A stretch of 33,586 nucleotides of DNA, from contig NZ_CAJYPF010000009.1 of assembly GCF_913776565.1 (NCBI RefSeq), positions 1 through 33,586 of the forward strand. The letters run 5' to 3'. Source of the stretch: an uncultured Microbacterium sp. (GTDB taxonomy: Bacteria; Actinomycetota; Actinomycetes; Actinomycetales; Microbacteriaceae). Below are positions 1-6,771 of the stretch, in pieces. Position numbers and translations under genes: made by a program. The notes beneath the pieces were generated by a model, which saw only the letters and a list, made by a program, of their open reading frames with translations, made no database searches and was not told the DNA's origin. Position 1 is the first letter of the stretch; the number at the start of each line of letters is the position of its first letter.

Positions 1-2
1 CG

Positions 3-458
3 GGGGCAGGAGAGGCGGATGCCGCGCGCCTCCGCCGCGAGGTGATGGGTTTCGTCGACCAGGACTTTCCGCTGGTTCCGTTTCTCACCGCCGCCGAGAA
101 CGTCGAGCTGCCCCTGCGTCTGCGCGAGGCGGGAGTGCGCGAGCGGCGGTCGCGGGTAGCCGAGATGATCGAAGCGCTCGGCCTCGGCGATCATGCCGCC
201 CAGCGGCCGGAGGAATTGTCGGGCGGTCAGCAGCAGCGCGTCGCGGTGGCGCGCGCCCTCGTGCACCGGCCGAGGGTGCTGATCGCCGACGAGCCCACAG
301 CGCAACTCGACAGCGGTACGGCGGGATCCGTCATCTCGCTCGTGATCGAGCACGTGCGCCGCGACGGGATGGCGGCCCTCGTCGCATCGCACGACGCGAT
401 CGTCGCGGACCGCGCCGATCGGGTCGTCGAGATCCACGACGGGAGGGTGCGGTCCTGA
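3..458 (+). CDS. ABC transporter ATP-binding protein, C-terminal part (5' end outside window)
   Basis: This is the C-terminal two thirds of an ABC transporter ATPase that would hydrolyse ATP to power a membrane permease. The frame is open to the left edge, so the GTG at 42 in the ORF track is internal. Visible motifs are the Q-loop region (GFVDQDFPL), the ABC signature LSGGQQQR, Walker B VLIADEPT with the catalytic Glu, a D-loop (AQLDS), and the switch His in VASHD. Walker A lies outside the window. The short size and the FVDQD/ENVELPL spacing resemble the LolD/MacB-type exporter ATPases (family knowledge), but the permease is not visible, so the substrate is unknown. The stop at 456-458 is directly followed by the remnant of a dienelactone hydrolase. 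Confidence is high for the family and low for any specific role. Confidence 0.9.
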   Translation, partial: GAGEADAARLRREVMGFVDQDFPLVPFLTAAENVELPLRLREAGVRERRSRVAEMIEALGLGDHAAQRPEELSGGQQQRVAVARALVHRPRVLIADEPTAQLDSGTAGSVISLVIEHVRRDGMAALVASHDAIVADRADRVVEIHDGRVRS

Positions 459-958
459 CGAGTCTCAAGCGAGCCGACTGAGGACGTGCCGCGCGTGCGG
501 GCCCAGCAGATCGATGCGGGCGCCTGACCGCGGCGTTCGCCCGCATGCGGCAGGAGCTGTCGGTCGATCCGGAACGTACCGCGGCGATCGGCTACTGCTT
601 CGGCGGGTCGTCGGTGCTCGAGCTGGCCCGCACCGGTGCCGATGTCGACGCGGTCGTCAGCTTCCACGGTGGGCTGCTGACCGGGCCCGCCGGTGAGGCG
701 GCGCGAATCACGGCGAAGGTGCTCGTGCTGCACGGCGCCGCCGATCCGGTCGCTCCCGACGACGACCTGCTCGCCTTCGAGGACGACCTGCGCACCGCAC
801 CCGCCGTCGACTGGCAGCTCGTCTCGTACGCGAACGCGATGCACGCGTTCACGCTTCCGGATGCCGACGCGCCCGAGCAGGGAGCGCTGTTCGACGCCCG
901 CGCCGAGCGGCGTAGCTGGGCGGCGATGAAGGCGTTTCTGGCTGAGGTCCTCGAGTGA
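459..958 (+). pseudogene. Dienelactone hydrolase family remnant (5' truncated and frameshifted)
   Basis: An alpha/beta hydrolase of the dienelactone hydrolase family that looks broken. The ORF from 545 (137 aa) carries the nucleophile-elbow motif GYCFGG with the catalytic Cys, the Asp in GAADPVAP and the His in NAMHAFT. Intact members are about 230-250 aa, so roughly the first 80-100 residues are missing. Upstream homology-like sequence continues in two frames. Codons 482-544 (…LTAAFAR) join onto the ATG-545 ORF. Codons 462-524 in another frame read EDVPRVRAQQIDAGA and end at a TGA at 525-527. Together these look like one helix region split by a frameshift near 519-525. The reading begins right at the ABC ATPase stop, suggesting a deletion junction. 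A sequencing error could explain the frameshift but not the missing N-terminus. It is unlikely to be functional. Confidence 0.75.
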
Positions 959-976
959 CGAGCGCGACGGTTCCGG

Positions 977-1516
977 TCAGTCGCGGGGGTGATCGCGCGG
1001 CGGCGCAGAAAGCCTCCGCATCCCCTGCGATTCCGGATCGACGTCGTGTGAGCGGGGGAGGGCGAGGGCGAGGGTTCGTGCTGTTCGAGCGACCTCACGG
1101 AGCGCGTCCGGGTCGGCCCCGCTCATCGCGGACCGTAGACGCTCCGAGGCCGACTGCAGGAACGGACCCAGCCGGTTGAGCGCCTGTTCGGTGGCTCGCA
1201 GGGTCACGACGCGTCGGTCAGTGCTCTCTCGGTGACGTCCCACCAGATCACGTTGTTCAAGTCGGCCGATGAGCGCTGATGTTGCGCCGGATGTGAGTCC
1301 GATGCGCTCGGAAAGCCGGGCAGGAGAGAGCGGTGCGCCTTGTCGTTCGGCCCAGACCACCTCGCCGAGGCCGGCGCCGTCGGTATAGGGCAGCGACATC
1401 CATTCGGCAAGCCGGCGGGAGGACTCCTGGTAGGCGTGCGCAAAAGTGCGGAGTGCCTCGAGAGCTTCGAGTCCAGGATCGTTCGTGGGCATGCCACGTG
1501 TGATGTCAGCGCTCAT
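977..1516 (-). CDS. MarR family transcriptional regulator
   Basis: A 179-aa winged-helix repressor-type protein. The core matches MarR: a helical N-terminus (residues 15-45), helix-turn-helix LSPARLSERIGLTSGATSALIGRLE (63-87), and the wing DLVGRHRESTDRRVVTL (90-106), which contains the family's D-R-R signature. A dimerising C-terminal helix bundle follows. I chose ATG 1516 because it overlaps the TGA of the upstream monooxygenase in an ATGA arrangement, implying translational coupling; the longer 289-aa ORF of the track runs into the monooxygenase and is spurious at its start. The regulator is the second gene of a two-gene operon whose promoter carries a perfect inverted repeat (2752-2778), the obvious candidate binding site for autoregulation. 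The ligand is unknown; it could be a substrate of the monooxygenase. Confidence 0.9.
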   Translation of the reverse strand: MSADITRGMPTNDPGLEALEALRTFAHAYQESSRRLAEWMSLPYTDGAGLGEVVWAERQGAPLSPARLSERIGLTSGATSALIGRLEQRDLVGRHRESTDRRVVTLRATEQALNRLGPFLQSASERLRSAMSGADPDALREVARTARTLALALPRSHDVDPESQGMRRLSAPPRDHPRD

Positions 1517-2733
1517 GCGGCGCGCAGTTCGGGGTAATCGGGGAGCGTTGGTACGTGCTTCTCGCTCGTCAGCAGGTGCGACTGAAACAGGGTGCGCAGC
1601 GGCTTCGACGCCGCGAGACGCAGGGCCCCGCGCATGGCCGCGACGCCGACGCGCGACGAAGGGTGGAGCAGTCGTGCACCGCCAGGGGGGAGACCCTGTG
1701 CGGAGTCCGCGAAGCGCCGCAGCATCCGCTCGTAGCGGGCGAAGGCGCCTCGATGATCGTTCGGCGTCGTTGCGAGTTCGCCAGCCAGCACGTGTGCTCC
1801 GACGAGGGCGAGGGTCGTGCCCATGCCGGTGGGTCCGGAGCCCCACGCCGCATCGCCTACCAGCGCGACCCGACCTTTGCTCCAGGTTGAGACGACGACC
1901 TGTTCCATCCGCTGGGTGTAGAACTCTTCCGGTCGCTGCGTGAAGCCCTGCAGGATCCTCTGCGACTGCCAGGCGACTCCTCGAAATCGCTCCTCGAGGA
2001 CGTGCAGCTGCGCCTCGACGGGAAGGGTTTCAAAGCCCGACGGCTCGGACTCGAACGACATGCTCGCTCGCATGGTGCCGACGTTGTCGGGACGGAGGGA
2101 AGCGACGCGGCCGCGCGTCGCGGTGTGCCAATCCCAGGTGTCGCCGTCACCCTCATTCCGGTCGATCGTGCCGTACGTGATGCTCACGCCGTGATCGCGA
2201 AGCTGCGTCTCCTCGGCGAAGAGGAGGCGACGAGTGCGCGAGCTGCGCCCCTCCGCGACGAGGACGAGATCGAAACGCTCTTCCCGACCGCTGTCCAGCG
2301 TCACGTCGACGCCGTCAGCGTCCTGTTCCACGTCCACGACGAAGTCTCCATGTTTCACGGTGACCCCGTCGGGAACGATGCCGAGCATGATGCCCGCTAA
2401 CTGTCCGCGGAGGATCTCGATCTCCGCCGTCGGGCCGTCCTGCCCCTCCTGCTTCGGGAACGTGGCGAACGCACGACCGCGGTCGTCGACGTACCGCGTT
2501 CCCGACTCGCCGGTCAGGTGCTCCATGATCGTCGACTCGACACCCATGCGCCTGATGACGTCGCGACCCAGCCCCCGGATATCGATGTTCTGTCCCGTCT
2601 CGCGCGGCTCGCTCGATCGTTCGAGAAGCGTCACCTCCCACCCGGTTCGTTCGAGGCCCCAGGCGAGTGCCGGTCCCGCGATGCTCGCTCCCGTCACCAG
2701 CACTCGTCGTCGTGGGTGGGTCGTCTCAGCCAT
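1513..2733 (-). CDS. FAD-dependent monooxygenase (PheA/TfdB/TetX-like)
   Basis: A 406-aa flavoprotein hydroxylase predicted to use NAD(P)H and O2 to hydroxylate a small aromatic or polyketide-like substrate. Residues 10-40 form the Rossmann dinucleotide fold (GASIAG, then the acidic end ERS). The second FAD motif is near 155-165 (DLVLVAEGRS), and GRVALVGDAAWGSGPTGMG (287-305) is the conserved GD motif that contacts the FAD ribityl chain. Length is normal for single-component class A monooxygenases. ATG 2733 is preceded by a purine-rich AAGGGA ribosome site. The gene is first in an operon with the overlapping MarR gene, and the upstream inverted repeat suggests induction by a small molecule, as for many detoxification or catabolic monooxygenases. 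I cannot assign the substrate; a drug-modifying TetX-like role is possible but unsupported. Confidence 0.88.
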   Translation of the reverse strand: MAETTHPRRRVLVTGASIAGPALAWGLERTGWEVTLLERSSEPRETGQNIDIRGLGRDVIRRMGVESTIMEHLTGESGTRYVDDRGRAFATFPKQEGQDGPTAEIEILRGQLAGIMLGIVPDGVTVKHGDFVVDVEQDADGVDVTLDSGREERFDLVLVAEGRSSRTRRLLFAEETQLRDHGVSITYGTIDRNEGDGDTWDWHTATRGRVASLRPDNVGTMRASMSFESEPSGFETLPVEAQLHVLEERFRGVAWQSQRILQGFTQRPEEFYTQRMEQVVVSTWSKGRVALVGDAAWGSGPTGMGTTLALVGAHVLAGELATTPNDHRGAFARYERMLRRFADSAQGLPPGGARLLHPSSRVGVAAMRGALRLAASKPLRTLFQSHLLTSEKHVPTLPDYPELRAA

Positions 2734-2751
2734 GGCGCTTTCCCTTCGTCT

Positions 2752-2778
2752 GTATCTTTACCTTCACAGTAAAGATAC
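2752..2778. promoter_or_regulatory. Perfect 10-bp inverted repeat, candidate MarR operator
   Basis: Arms GTATCTTTAC (2752-2761) and GTAAAGATAC (2769-2778) are perfectly complementary and separated by 7 nt. A second overlapping pair, CTTCAC (2762-2767) and GTGAAG (2785-2790), extends the structure. The block is markedly AT-rich compared with its surroundings and lies 19-45 nt upstream of the monooxygenase start. Position, symmetry and the MarR gene in the same operon make it the likely autoregulatory operator. This is inference; binding has not been shown. Confidence 0.75.
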
Positions 2779-3024
2779 TTTTCAGTGAAGTGAACGGTTT
2801 GCGAGAGTTCCTCGGATCGAGTAACGAACGGCGACGACGTCGGGTCGGCGGCTCGCCCGCCTGGAACAAGGTTGCTCCCGTCGACTGCCTTCGTGGGCAG
2901 CTGCTCTCGCCTGGTTCGGCTACGCCGATAATGCACATTATGTCAGTTTACGATCGGCGAGACCGATGATCGCCAGTGCATCCCGCCCCTATCGCGGCCT
3001 TTGGGTCGCGGCGAGAATCGACAC
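2779..3024. other. Intergenic region with a second short inverted repeat
   Basis: No convincing gene is visible. The ORFs of the track here have atypical composition and no recognisable domain. At 2928-2941 there is an AT-rich inverted repeat (ATAATG-CA-CATTAT) that also contains a GATAAT-like -10 element, so it could be an operator or promoter. The remaining sequence shows nothing I can interpret. Confidence 0.4.
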
Positions 3025-3225
3025 GTGAACAAACTCGGCGTCGCGTTCGTGGTCGTGGGCCTGCTGCTGGTCGACGTCGTTCTCGCCGTCGTCGTCTTCC
3101 AGCGCAGCGACAGCCTGGTGCTCGCGGCGACCATCGGCCTCGCGACACCTGTGACGCTGCTGATCTGCGCCGTCGCTCTGCGCGGCGGCCGCTCGGGCCC
3201 GCCCCGCCGCCGCGACGATCCGTGA
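3025..3225 (+). CDS. Small two-helix membrane protein, hypothetical
   Basis: A 66-aa protein with two hydrophobic segments (about residues 4-23 and 29-52) separated by a short polar turn (QRSDS), and an Arg/Pro-rich, positively charged C-terminal tail (GGRSGPPRRRDD). It would sit in the cytoplasmic membrane with both ends probably inside. I take GTG 3025 rather than the track's 3001 start because the hydrophobic segment then begins right at the N-terminus. A -10-like GAGAAT (3013-3018) lies 6 nt before this GTG, as in other apparently leaderless genes of the window. I do not recognise the family, and neighbours give no functional clue. Confidence 0.6.
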   Translation: MNKLGVAFVVVGLLLVDVVLAVVVFQRSDSLVLAATIGLATPVTLLICAVALRGGRSGPPRRRDDP

Positions 3226-3284
3226 CGGACATCGCCGCGCGACCGCGACGGTTCGCGAGTGACGTCGCCGCGTCCGCGAGCCGT

Positions 3285-3313
3285 TTGCGTCATTAGAACA
3301 TCTGTTCGACAAT
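3285..3313 (+). promoter_or_regulatory. Promoter with overlapping LexA (SOS) box
   Basis: TAGAAC-ATCT-GTTCGA (3294-3309) differs at one position from the symmetric form TCGAAC-N4-GTTCGA of the LexA box known from Gram-positive and mycobacterial systems. It lies inside a plausible sigma-A promoter: -35 TTGCGT (3285-3290), a 17-nt spacer and -10 GACAAT (3308-3313). Six nucleotides follow before ATG 3320. A repressor bound here would cover the spacer and the start of the -10. The sequence pattern is seen directly; LexA control is inferred. Confidence 0.75.
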
Positions 3314-3319
3314 GGCGTC

Positions 3320-3577
3320 ATGGACATCGAAGGCCCGCGCTGGCACCCCCAGCTGCTGGCGCGCGAAGAGCCGCCCGCGCACTGGGTCATGCGCGACGCG
3401 CGTCACGCCGTCGCCGGCACGATCGAACTCCGCCGCACCGAGGACGGTCCGCGGTACCGGGTCGAGCATCGCGGCACCGTCATCGGATGGGCGGCGACGC
3501 TGAAGGTCGCCACCGAGCGCCTTCATCGCGCGATCATCTCCGAGGCCGTCCCCGGTGGTGGCGTCAACGGGCGGTGA
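3320..3577 (+). CDS. Small conserved-looking hypothetical protein, probably SOS-regulated
   Basis: An 85-aa soluble protein without membrane segment or signal peptide. It starts with a Trp/Pro-rich stretch (GPRWHPQLLAREEPPAHWVM) and continues with what looks like a small beta-rich fold (GTIELRR…YRVEHRGTVIGWAATL) followed by a helix (KVATERLHRAII). I cannot name a characterised family. ATG 3320 is chosen because a promoter with a LexA box ends 6 nt upstream, so the transcript would be leaderless. An overlapping ATG at 3312 is in another frame and gives an Arg-rich, unconvincing product. DNA-damage induction is therefore the only functional hint. It faces the convergent BKACE gene. Antisense ORFs across it are shadows. 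Confidence 0.7.
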   Translation: MDIEGPRWHPQLLAREEPPAHWVMRDARHAVAGTIELRRTEDGPRYRVEHRGTVIGWAATLKVATERLHRAIISEAVPGGGVNGR

Positions 3578-3633
3578 TGCGCCCACCGCTCCCCCGGCTC
3601 GTCCGCCCGGCGGCGGCGGCGGCGGAGCAGGCA

Positions 3634-4584
3634 TCAGGCGCGGATCTTGTACAGCTCCCGAGCTTCGTCCTGCGTCGCGATCGGGCGGCCCACCTCGCGG
3701 GCGATCTCTTGCGCCTGCTGCAGCAGTTCCAGATTCGTGGGGTTGCGCGCCGGGTCGTAGAAGAGCTCGAGGCCGGTCTTGATGTGTCCGCCGAGCTCGA
3801 TCGCCCGCCGCAGGATGTGCGTGTCGTCCAGGGCGCCCTGACCCCAGATCGAGATGTACCAGGGGTGCTGGACCTTCGCCTCCTCGATCATGTGCAGGTA
3901 GTAGTACAGGCTCTCCAGGCTGGGCTTCACACCGTTGGTCGCGATCGGCTCCGTCGCGGTCAGACCGTAGTCGCCGATCAGGTAGAAGTCCCACATCGAC
4001 CCGGGGGTCGACATGCCCTTGTTGACGTAATGCATCGCGTGACGCAGGTGCCCCGGCTCGTAGACCCCGTAGACCATGGGGATCTGCTTCTCGCGCAGCA
4101 TTCGCCACTGACTGCCGATCCGGGCGTAGTCGAAACCGAATTCCGGACCCACCAGGTACCCGTCCTCGTCCTCGTGCGTCGCGAAGAGGGTGAGACCCGT
4201 GTCGACACAGGCGATCTGCGCGTGCGCGTGCTCGTTCAAGGGCATCACGTGCTCGAGCCCGTTTTCGCTGCCGGTGAGGCGCAGGTTGTTGCACGTCGTC
4301 GGGTACCAGGTGATGTCGGGGTGTTTCTCGAGGACGGTGCTCCACGTGCGCATGTAGTCCTTGTAGGCGTTCTCGCCCAGCAGGTCGAAGCTGGTGTTGT
4401 GCGCGTGGATCGCCCCGGCGCCCGCCTCCCAGCAGCGGATCGCATCCTCGGCGATCTCGTCGTACCCGACCGGGGTATTCGGGTTCATCTCCTTGGTGCG
4501 CACGCCGTTGATGTGGGATTCGATCACGACCGGACCGTCCCAGTGCGGCTTCGCGTCGGCATACTTGTCGAGAGCGGTGGCCAT
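3634..4584 (-). CDS. Beta-keto acid cleavage enzyme (BKACE, DUF849 family)
   Basis: A 316-aa member of the 3-keto-5-aminohexanoate cleavage enzyme family. Known members are Zn(II) enzymes that react a beta-keto acid with acetyl-CoA to give acetoacetate and a new acyl-CoA. Visible features are the N-terminal strand VVIESHINGVRT, the metal-binding HAH (residues 60-62, GAIHAHN), the EPGHLRHA segment (175-182), and the late Glu in KTGLELFYDP (269-278), likely the third ligand. Length is typical. ATG 4584 has a strong AGGAGG site 5 nt upstream. The gene appears monocistronic; the upstream SDR is 103 nt away, and the intervening sequence carries an inverted repeat overlapping a possible promoter. 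The true substrate (carnitine/betaine, lysine fermentation or other keto acid) cannot be told from sequence alone. Confidence 0.9.
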   Translation of the reverse strand: MATALDKYADAKPHWDGPVVIESHINGVRTKEMNPNTPVGYDEIAEDAIRCWEAGAGAIHAHNTSFDLLGENAYKDYMRTWSTVLEKHPDITWYPTTCNNLRLTGSENGLEHVMPLNEHAHAQIACVDTGLTLFATHEDEDGYLVGPEFGFDYARIGSQWRMLREKQIPMVYGVYEPGHLRHAMHYVNKGMSTPGSMWDFYLIGDYGLTATEPIATNGVKPSLESLYYYLHMIEEAKVQHPWYISIWGQGALDDTHILRRAIELGGHIKTGLELFYDPARNPTNLELLQQAQEIAREVGRPIATQDEARELYKIRA

Positions 4585-4599
4585 GACTCCTCCTTGAGC

Positions 4600-4632
4600 G
4601 CATAACTACGTTGTAGGCGATTCGTTATGCAA
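4600..4632 (-). promoter_or_regulatory. Inverted repeat and promoter upstream of the BKACE gene
   Basis: Arms GCATAAC (4600-4606) and GTTATGC (4624-4630) are perfectly complementary with a 17-nt spacer; a smaller CTAC/GTAG pair is nested inside. On the minus strand TTGCAT (4632-4627) and TAGTTA (4608-4603) are spaced like -35 and -10 boxes (18 nt). A regulator bound to the repeat would therefore cover the promoter. No regulator gene is adjacent, so the binding protein is unknown. Confidence 0.5.
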
Positions 4633-4687
4633 ATCTAGCGCAGGTACCGGTCCCGCGTCACGACTCTCCTCAGCCGGAGGGCGCGGA

Positions 4688-5500
4688 TCACTCCCCCGGC
4701 TTCACCCATTCCGAGGTCACGCCGAGCACGCGAGAACCGTCCAGGTCGCCCAGCGACAGACCGGCGAATCGAACGGCCGCCTCGGACGTCTGCCACCGGA
4801 ACCTCGGGTTCGCGGTGGTGGCCGCCTCGATGACGGTCTGCGCGGCATCTCGCGCCGACTGCGCCGACGCGAACGACGTCGCCGTCCGATCCAGATACGC
4901 CTGCTGCTGCACGGCGTACGGTCCGGCGGGGGCACGATGCACCGAGTCGGTGAACGACGAGGCCACGGCCGCAGGCTCCACGACGGCGACCTCGACGCCG
5001 AACGGCGCGACGACGGGAGCGAGCGACTGCATGAGTCCCTCGACGGCGAACTTCGCGGCGCAGTACGCGTCGGCGAAGGGCTGGCCCACCGCTCCCCCGA
5101 CACTGGTCACTGTGACGATACGCCCTCTCCCCCGCTCGCGCATACCGGGCAGCACCAGGCGGGTCAGACGCGCGACCGAGAGGTAGTTCGTCTCGAGCTG
5201 CTCCTGCAGATCGGCGTCGCTGAGCTGCTCGAGCGTGCCGACCGCGCCGCGGCCGGCGTTGTTCACGAGGATGTCGACCGGCCCGGCGTCGGCGATCAGG
5301 GCGGCCGCCGCCGCGGCATCCGTCACCTCGAGCGACCGGATGTCGAGGTCGACCCCGGCCTGTTCGGCCGCCGCGCGCAGGGCATCGGCGCGAGAGGCGT
5401 TTCGGACCGTGGCGATCACCGTCACCCCCTGCCGGGCGAGTCCGATGGCCGTGTGCAGGCCGATGCCGCTGGAGGTGCCGGTGACGATCGCGCGAATCAT
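4688..5500 (-). CDS. SDR family NAD(P)-dependent oxidoreductase
   Basis: A 270-aa classical short-chain dehydrogenase/reductase, cytosolic, interconverting a hydroxyl and a carbonyl group on an unknown substrate. Visible motifs are the cofactor loop TGTSSGIG (7-14), the NNAG motif (80-83), the catalytic Ser in VTVTSVGG (about 133) and YCAAK (146-150). Arg33 in TVRNASRADAL after the second strand favours NADP(H) over NAD(H), but this is only suggestive. I take ATG 5500 because the Rossmann strand (IRAIVTG) starts right there. CACAAT ends 6 nt upstream, a possible leaderless promoter. The track's longer ORF (to 5596) has an unnatural N-terminus. No operon partner is evident. Confidence 0.9.
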   Translation of the reverse strand: MIRAIVTGTSSGIGLHTAIGLARQGVTVIATVRNASRADALRAAAEQAGVDLDIRSLEVTDAAAAAALIADAGPVDILVNNAGRGAVGTLEQLSDADLQEQLETNYLSVARLTRLVLPGMRERGRGRIVTVTSVGGAVGQPFADAYCAAKFAVEGLMQSLAPVVAPFGVEVAVVEPAAVASSFTDSVHRAPAGPYAVQQQAYLDRTATSFASAQSARDAAQTVIEAATTANPRFRWQTSEAAVRFAGLSLGDLDGSRVLGVTSEWVKPGE

Positions 5501-5574
5501 GCGCCCATTGTGCTCCCGCGAGCCGTGCGTGCGGTGTGCGGGTCGTCCCCAGTTTCGGCTGCCAGGGTGGCGCG

Positions 5575-6663
5575 ATGATGGATGATCCCGCCGCACCGCC
5601 CGCCCGTTCGCGGCCGTACGTCATCAGTCCCCGAGTGCTTCTGGTCGCGGCCGCGTCGCTAGCGGTCTCTCTCGGCGTCCTGGGGATTGTGTTCGCAGTG
5701 CCCGCGCTGAGCGGCGGGACGCGCGAGGTCCTGATCGGCGGGTGGGACGACGTTGCGATCGCGGTCGCGAGCGCAGTCGCGGCCACCGTGTCGATCCTCG
5801 TCCTGGTCCTCGCCGTCCGGGCGCCCCGGTGGTGGCTGGCGTTGTTCGTCCCCCTGCGGCTCGGTGCGACGGTGGCGGTCCTGGGAGCGCTGTTCGCGGC
5901 TCTGCTGTCGGCGGGCGGGACCGTGACGCCCCTGGTGGCGGGCGGATGCCGCACCGGCTACGTCGTCGCGGAGCGCGCCCTCCTGTTCTCGGCCTCCGTT
6001 CGCGTCCTGCGGCTCGAGGGACTCGTGGCCGAGGAGGTCGCGTCGCTCTCGACGAACGACGGGCACACCCCGTTCCGGAGGGGCTCGTACATCGCGATCG
6101 CCGACGCGCAGACGGTCACGGTGTGGCACACCTTCGACAACGACCGCGAGCGGCTGACGACGGACGGCGAGCCGAACGCGGTGCTGCCTCGCATCGAGGA
6201 TGCCGCGACGGCGACGTGCGGCGTTCCCGGGGGCCGAGACGTGGACGCGGTATCGGTCCCGCCGACCGCAACCTCGGACCCCTCGGCGGCTGTCACGGGT
6301 GAGGGGCCCGCCCAGGAGCCCGCGGGCGACGCACGGAACGAGGTGGCCGCCATGGCGGCGACCGCCCTCGATGCCGCAGTGGGGCCGGCGACGGACTCCG
6401 CCGGCAGCCCGCTGACACTCCCGAGCGCGACCGACCTGCCGTGCGACGGCACCACGGGACTCGACCTGTCCTTCACGACGGCGGACAACGCCGCCTCCTA
6501 CGCCGCGATCCTCGCCGCGTTCGACGCGGCCGGATACGCGGCCGATCGCGCCATGCAAGAGGACCTGCGCTCGAACGGGGTCGTTCGCCTGTCGGCGCGC
6601 GATCGCTCGAGCATCGACGGACTGCTGCACCTGTCGTTGACCGCGGAATGCGTGCCCGGCTGA
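5575..6663 (+). CDS. Membrane-anchored protein with extracytoplasmic domain, hypothetical
   Basis: A 362-aa protein (361 if ATG 5578 is used). Three hydrophobic segments occupy about residues 21-43, 59-81 and 87-112. They are followed by a polar region of about 240 residues containing a low-complexity Ala/Pro/Thr-rich linker (VPPTATSDPSAAVTGEGPA) and a compact C-terminal domain with a pair of Cys (LPCDGT … ECVPG) that could form a disulfide outside the cell. This layout resembles many uncharacterised actinobacterial membrane proteins with a sensor-like outer domain; I do not recognise the family. The upstream Cys-Gln-Gly-Gly in the longer ORF is an artefact of the earlier start and not a lipobox. 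It is divergent from the SDR gene and convergent with the GDSL hydrolase. Confidence 0.72.
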   Translation: MMDDPAAPPARSRPYVISPRVLLVAAASLAVSLGVLGIVFAVPALSGGTREVLIGGWDDVAIAVASAVAATVSILVLVLAVRAPRWWLALFVPLRLGATVAVLGALFAALLSAGGTVTPLVAGGCRTGYVVAERALLFSASVRVLRLEGLVAEEVASLSTNDGHTPFRRGSYIAIADAQTVTVWHTFDNDRERLTTDGEPNAVLPRIEDAATATCGVPGGRDVDAVSVPPTATSDPSAAVTGEGPAQEPAGDARNEVAAMAATALDAAVGPATDSAGSPLTLPSATDLPCDGTTGLDLSFTTADNAASYAAILAAFDAAGYAADRAMQEDLRSNGVVRLSARDRSSIDGLLHLSLTAECVPG

Positions 6664-6771
6664 GTCGGCGCGGTCTCGCACCGGGGATGCCGTCGACACG
6701 GCGTCACAGGATCCGACCACCGCGACGCGGCGAGAGCGGTGCGACAGCGCGGAGGAGACGTTCCGTCGGTG

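Noticed and set aside
1084-1110. Search for further LexA-like boxes around GTTCGA words
   Set aside because: Other GTTCGA occurrences lack the GAAC half at the correct 4-nt spacing, so only the 3294-3309 site is reported.
2694-2938. Minus-strand ORFs of 70-80 aa upstream of the monooxygenase
   Set aside because: They span the operator-promoter region, have no family features, and would overlap the monooxygenase start out of frame.
2943-3293. A 116-aa minus-strand ORF over the small membrane protein gene
   Set aside because: It is Ser/Thr/Arg-rich with no hydrophobic core or motif; the plus-strand frame encodes two clean transmembrane helices.
3604-3632. A GGC triplet run near the end of the SOS-box gene
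   Set aside because: It is a short low-complexity tract in a convergent gap, expected by chance at this GC content; no clear hairpin or function.
3259-4605. A 448-aa plus-strand ORF and a 436-aa minus-strand ORF over the BKACE region
   Set aside because: Both are Arg/His-rich alternative frames of the BKACE gene, whose frame contains metal-binding and family motifs and a correctly placed AGGAGG site.
6664-6771. Possible terminator between the convergent membrane protein and GDSL genes
   Set aside because: Only a 5-bp stem (GCCGT/ACGGC) is visible; too weak to call.
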